Below the pieces are notes generated by a model that worked only from the letters and a program-made list of their open reading frames with translations, did not search any database and was not told where the DNA came from. DNA of 64,000 nucleotides from JARRPM01 sp963792815 (GTDB taxonomy: Bacteria; Pseudomonadota; Gammaproteobacteria; Pseudomonadales; Halieaceae): NCBI GenBank assembly GCA_963792815.1, contig CAWBXR010000001.1, forward strand, positions 310,001-374,000, read 5' to 3'. Made by a program: the position numbers and the translations under genes. Positions 62,586 through 64,000 of this stretch are shown here, one piece after another. Position 1 is the stretch's first letter. Every line of letters starts with the position of its first letter.

Positions 62586-64000
62586 TCAGGTGCCGGGTGC
62601 GGTCGCGCTCTCGGCGCTGACGTTCCTTAGCTCAAGCAGCTGCTGGTACTCCGCGAAGGCCTCCCTGAAATAACCGATCAGTTCCCAGCCATCGGGTAAC
62701 AGTTTTTTGTCAGCCAGTATGCAGACATTGAACTTTCCCGCATAACTCCAGACGGTCGTGTTCAGCCCCAGACCGTGGGCGATCATGCCCATGGAAACCC
62801 AGTTGTTGAGTTTCATCGCGCCCATGTAAAGCGGCTCTCTGGGCCCCGGAACGTTGGATATGGCGGCGTTGCCCCAGATCCCGAACTTGCCTTCCTTGCG
62901 TTTCACTATCCAGTCGAGCAGGCGGATAAAAATGGGTGGTGTCACTTCCACTATGTTGGAAAGGTCGGCGCCCTCCGCCGCTGCAAGGTGTTCCTTCATG
63001 ACATTGCCGGCGTGGGCTGCGGCTTTGAGCCTCGCCTCCGGGTCCGCCAGGTGTACCGGCATGGCCAGGTAGTCGGTAGATGTCTTGTTGCCGATCATAT
63101 CGTCCAGCTCGGGAGGAGGGCGCTTGGAGACAGGGATCGCGGCAACCAGCGGCCCTGTGTCCGGGTCGTAGCCGCGGGTTTGCATGAACCTGCGGTATGC
63201 GCCCGCCGCCGCCGCGACAAACAGGTCGTTTATGGTGACACCGAAGCCCTTGCTGATGGCTTTTATCTCGTCCAGGGACAGGGTGTCGAAGACAAAAGTC
63301 CGTCCCCGCCCGACCATTATATTGAAGGGAGAATCCCGGGTGTCGCGAAACGCGCTGGGGGGCAGTTCCGCCCCGGATTCCTCGTATTTTTTCTTCATGG
63401 CCCGGACATTGGCCATACCCTGCCTGATCTTGGGGAAACTGGTCATCCAGGTGCGCGGCAGGTCAACCAGTGCATGCAGCAGAAGGGACAGCTTACCGGG
63501 GGTTTTCTCGGGCACCCAGGTCATCTGCTTTTCCGGCTCTGCCGCGTTCTGCGAAACAGAGTAGACCTTTTGCAGCAGGCGGGCGGCGCCGCTGCCGTCG
63601 GTGTAGGCGTGGTGCACCAGGGTAACCATTGCGACCTCATCATTCTCGAGGCCTTCCACCACCCAGCTGATCCATAACGGCTTGGTCATATCCAGGGGCC
63701 AGGCGTAAACCTCTGATACAAGTTCGCAGAAAGCCTTGCGGTCGCCGGGAGCGGGACAGGCTATGCGCCGCAGGTGGTAGTCCAGGTCGAAGTCGGGGTC
63801 ATCCACCCACACCGGATGGTGCAGGCCAAAGGGAACTTTCAGGGCTTTCCAGCGAAACATCGGCAGCAGGTGCAGGCGGTTGGCCGTGCTGTTGCGGAAC
63901 CGCTCATAGTTCCAGCCTCCCGGGATTGCCGAGGTATCCATTATCGATATTTTCAGGGTGTGCATTACAGCGCCCGACTGTTCCTGGTGAAACAGAAAAG
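62586..64000 (-). CDS. Wax ester synthase / diacylglycerol acyltransferase (5' end cut by window edge)
   Basis: A WS/DGAT-family O-acyltransferase transferring acyl groups from acyl-CoA to fatty alcohols or diacylglycerol (storage lipid). The active-site motif HHAYTDG (HHxxxDG) is at nt ~63594-63614. Also present are DPDFDLDYHLRRIA, PLDMTKPLWISWVVEGL, and late GIWGNAAISNVPGPREPLY. An ATG at 63965 would give 459 residues, but the frame stays open upstream to the window end and reads FLFHQEQSGAVMHTLKISIMD, matching the family N-terminus before that Met. The true start therefore lies beyond 64000. It fits the lipid-metabolism theme of the window. Confidence 0.92.
   Translation of the reverse strand, partial: FLFHQEQSGAVMHTLKISIMDTSAIPGGWNYERFRNSTANRLHLLPMFRWKALKVPFGLHHPVWVDDPDFDLDYHLRRIACPAPGDRKAFCELVSEVYAWPLDMTKPLWISWVVEGLENDEVAMVTLVHHAYTDGSGAARLLQKVYSVSQNAAEPEKQMTWVPEKTPGKLSLLLHALVDLPRTWMTSFPKIRQGMANVRAMKKKYEESGAELPPSAFRDTRDSPFNIMVGRGRTFVFDTLSLDEIKAISKGFGVTINDLFVAAAAGAYRRFMQTRGYDPDTGPLVAAIPVSKRPPPELDDMIGNKTSTDYLAMPVHLADPEARLKAAAHAGNVMKEHLAAAEGADLSNIVEVTPPIFIRLLDWIVKRKEGKFGIWGNAAISNVPGPREPLYMGAMKLNNWVSMGMIAHGLGLNTTVWSYAGKFNVCILADKKLLPDGWELIGYFREAFAEYQQLLELRNVSAESATAPGT

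Overview
The window is a dense, high-GC chromosomal segment of about 50 protein-coding genes, with no rRNA, tRNA, CRISPR array or insertion sequence that I can see. The repertoire is outer-membrane porins and a TonB receptor, DUF1302/DUF1329, DUF3604, NhaD, a wax-ester-synthase-like acyltransferase, two Baeyer-Villiger-type monooxygenases, a Rieske dioxygenase and a sucrose-synthesis operon. This points to an aerobic, probably marine, lipid- and hydrocarbon-degrading gammaproteobacterium (Cellvibrionales/Halieaceae-like). The taxonomic placement is inference.

Layout. 1-5 kb: 3' part of an acyl-CoA synthetase, a long GST-like protein, a small membrane protein, a TetR regulator, a GST and a DDN-type flavin/F420-fold protein. 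5-9 kb: DcaP-type porin, a GluR0-like ligand-gated K+ channel gene with a frameshift after its signal peptide, and a YfcG-type GST. 9.3-20 kb: a rightward run of GST-like protein, nitronate monooxygenase, bifunctional FadJ-type beta-oxidation enzyme, GST-like protein, Baeyer-Villiger-type monooxygenase, PEP-synthase-like phosphotransferase, PlsC-like acyltransferase and an N-truncated epimerase. 20-32.3 kb: two coupled secreted DUF3604 genes diverge from a TetR/SRPBCC/Rieske dioxygenase alpha-beta/SDR/AraC/TonB-receptor block, with a perfect palindromic operator at the divergence. 32.4-40.9 kb: secreted propeller-like protein and Tat-exported DUF882 peptidase, divergent from a YcbB-type L,D-transpeptidase, then FAD oxidase-DUF1329-DUF1302. 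41-46.4 kb: agmatine-to-putrescine genes (aguA-aguB), a lipoprotein lipase, maleylacetoacetate isomerase and a cyclase-family enzyme. 46.5-49.4 kb: phospholipase D-VTT fusion and an EEP nuclease/phosphatase. 49.4-56.8 kb: MFS transporter and a complete sps-spp-fruK-ams sucrose operon. 56.9-64 kb: DUF1439-like protein, a second monooxygenase, DDN-like and GST remnants, CvfB-like protein, NhaD antiporter and a WS/DGAT acyltransferase that runs off the right edge.

Themes. Seven GST-superfamily genes lie in the window, three of them belonging to one unusual 350-390-residue family placed next to oxidative lipid-metabolism genes. Many genes are joined by 1-8 bp stop/start overlaps (TAATG, TGATG, ATGA), so translational coupling is widespread. 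Single-base frameshifts break several recognisable genes (GluR0-like, TonB receptor, L,D-transpeptidase tail, second monooxygenase, DDN-like, GST, NhaD). They are clustered at 58.3-61.3 kb. From sequence alone I cannot say whether they are decay or consensus errors.

The most interesting candidates are: (i) the DUF3604-pair/Rieske/TonB-receptor block with its palindromic operator; (ii) sucrose-phosphate synthase apparently starting at an AUC codon behind a perfect Shine-Dalgarno; (iii) the three long GST-like paralogues; (iv) the monooxygenase/PEP-synthase-like pair; (v) the GluR0-like channel.
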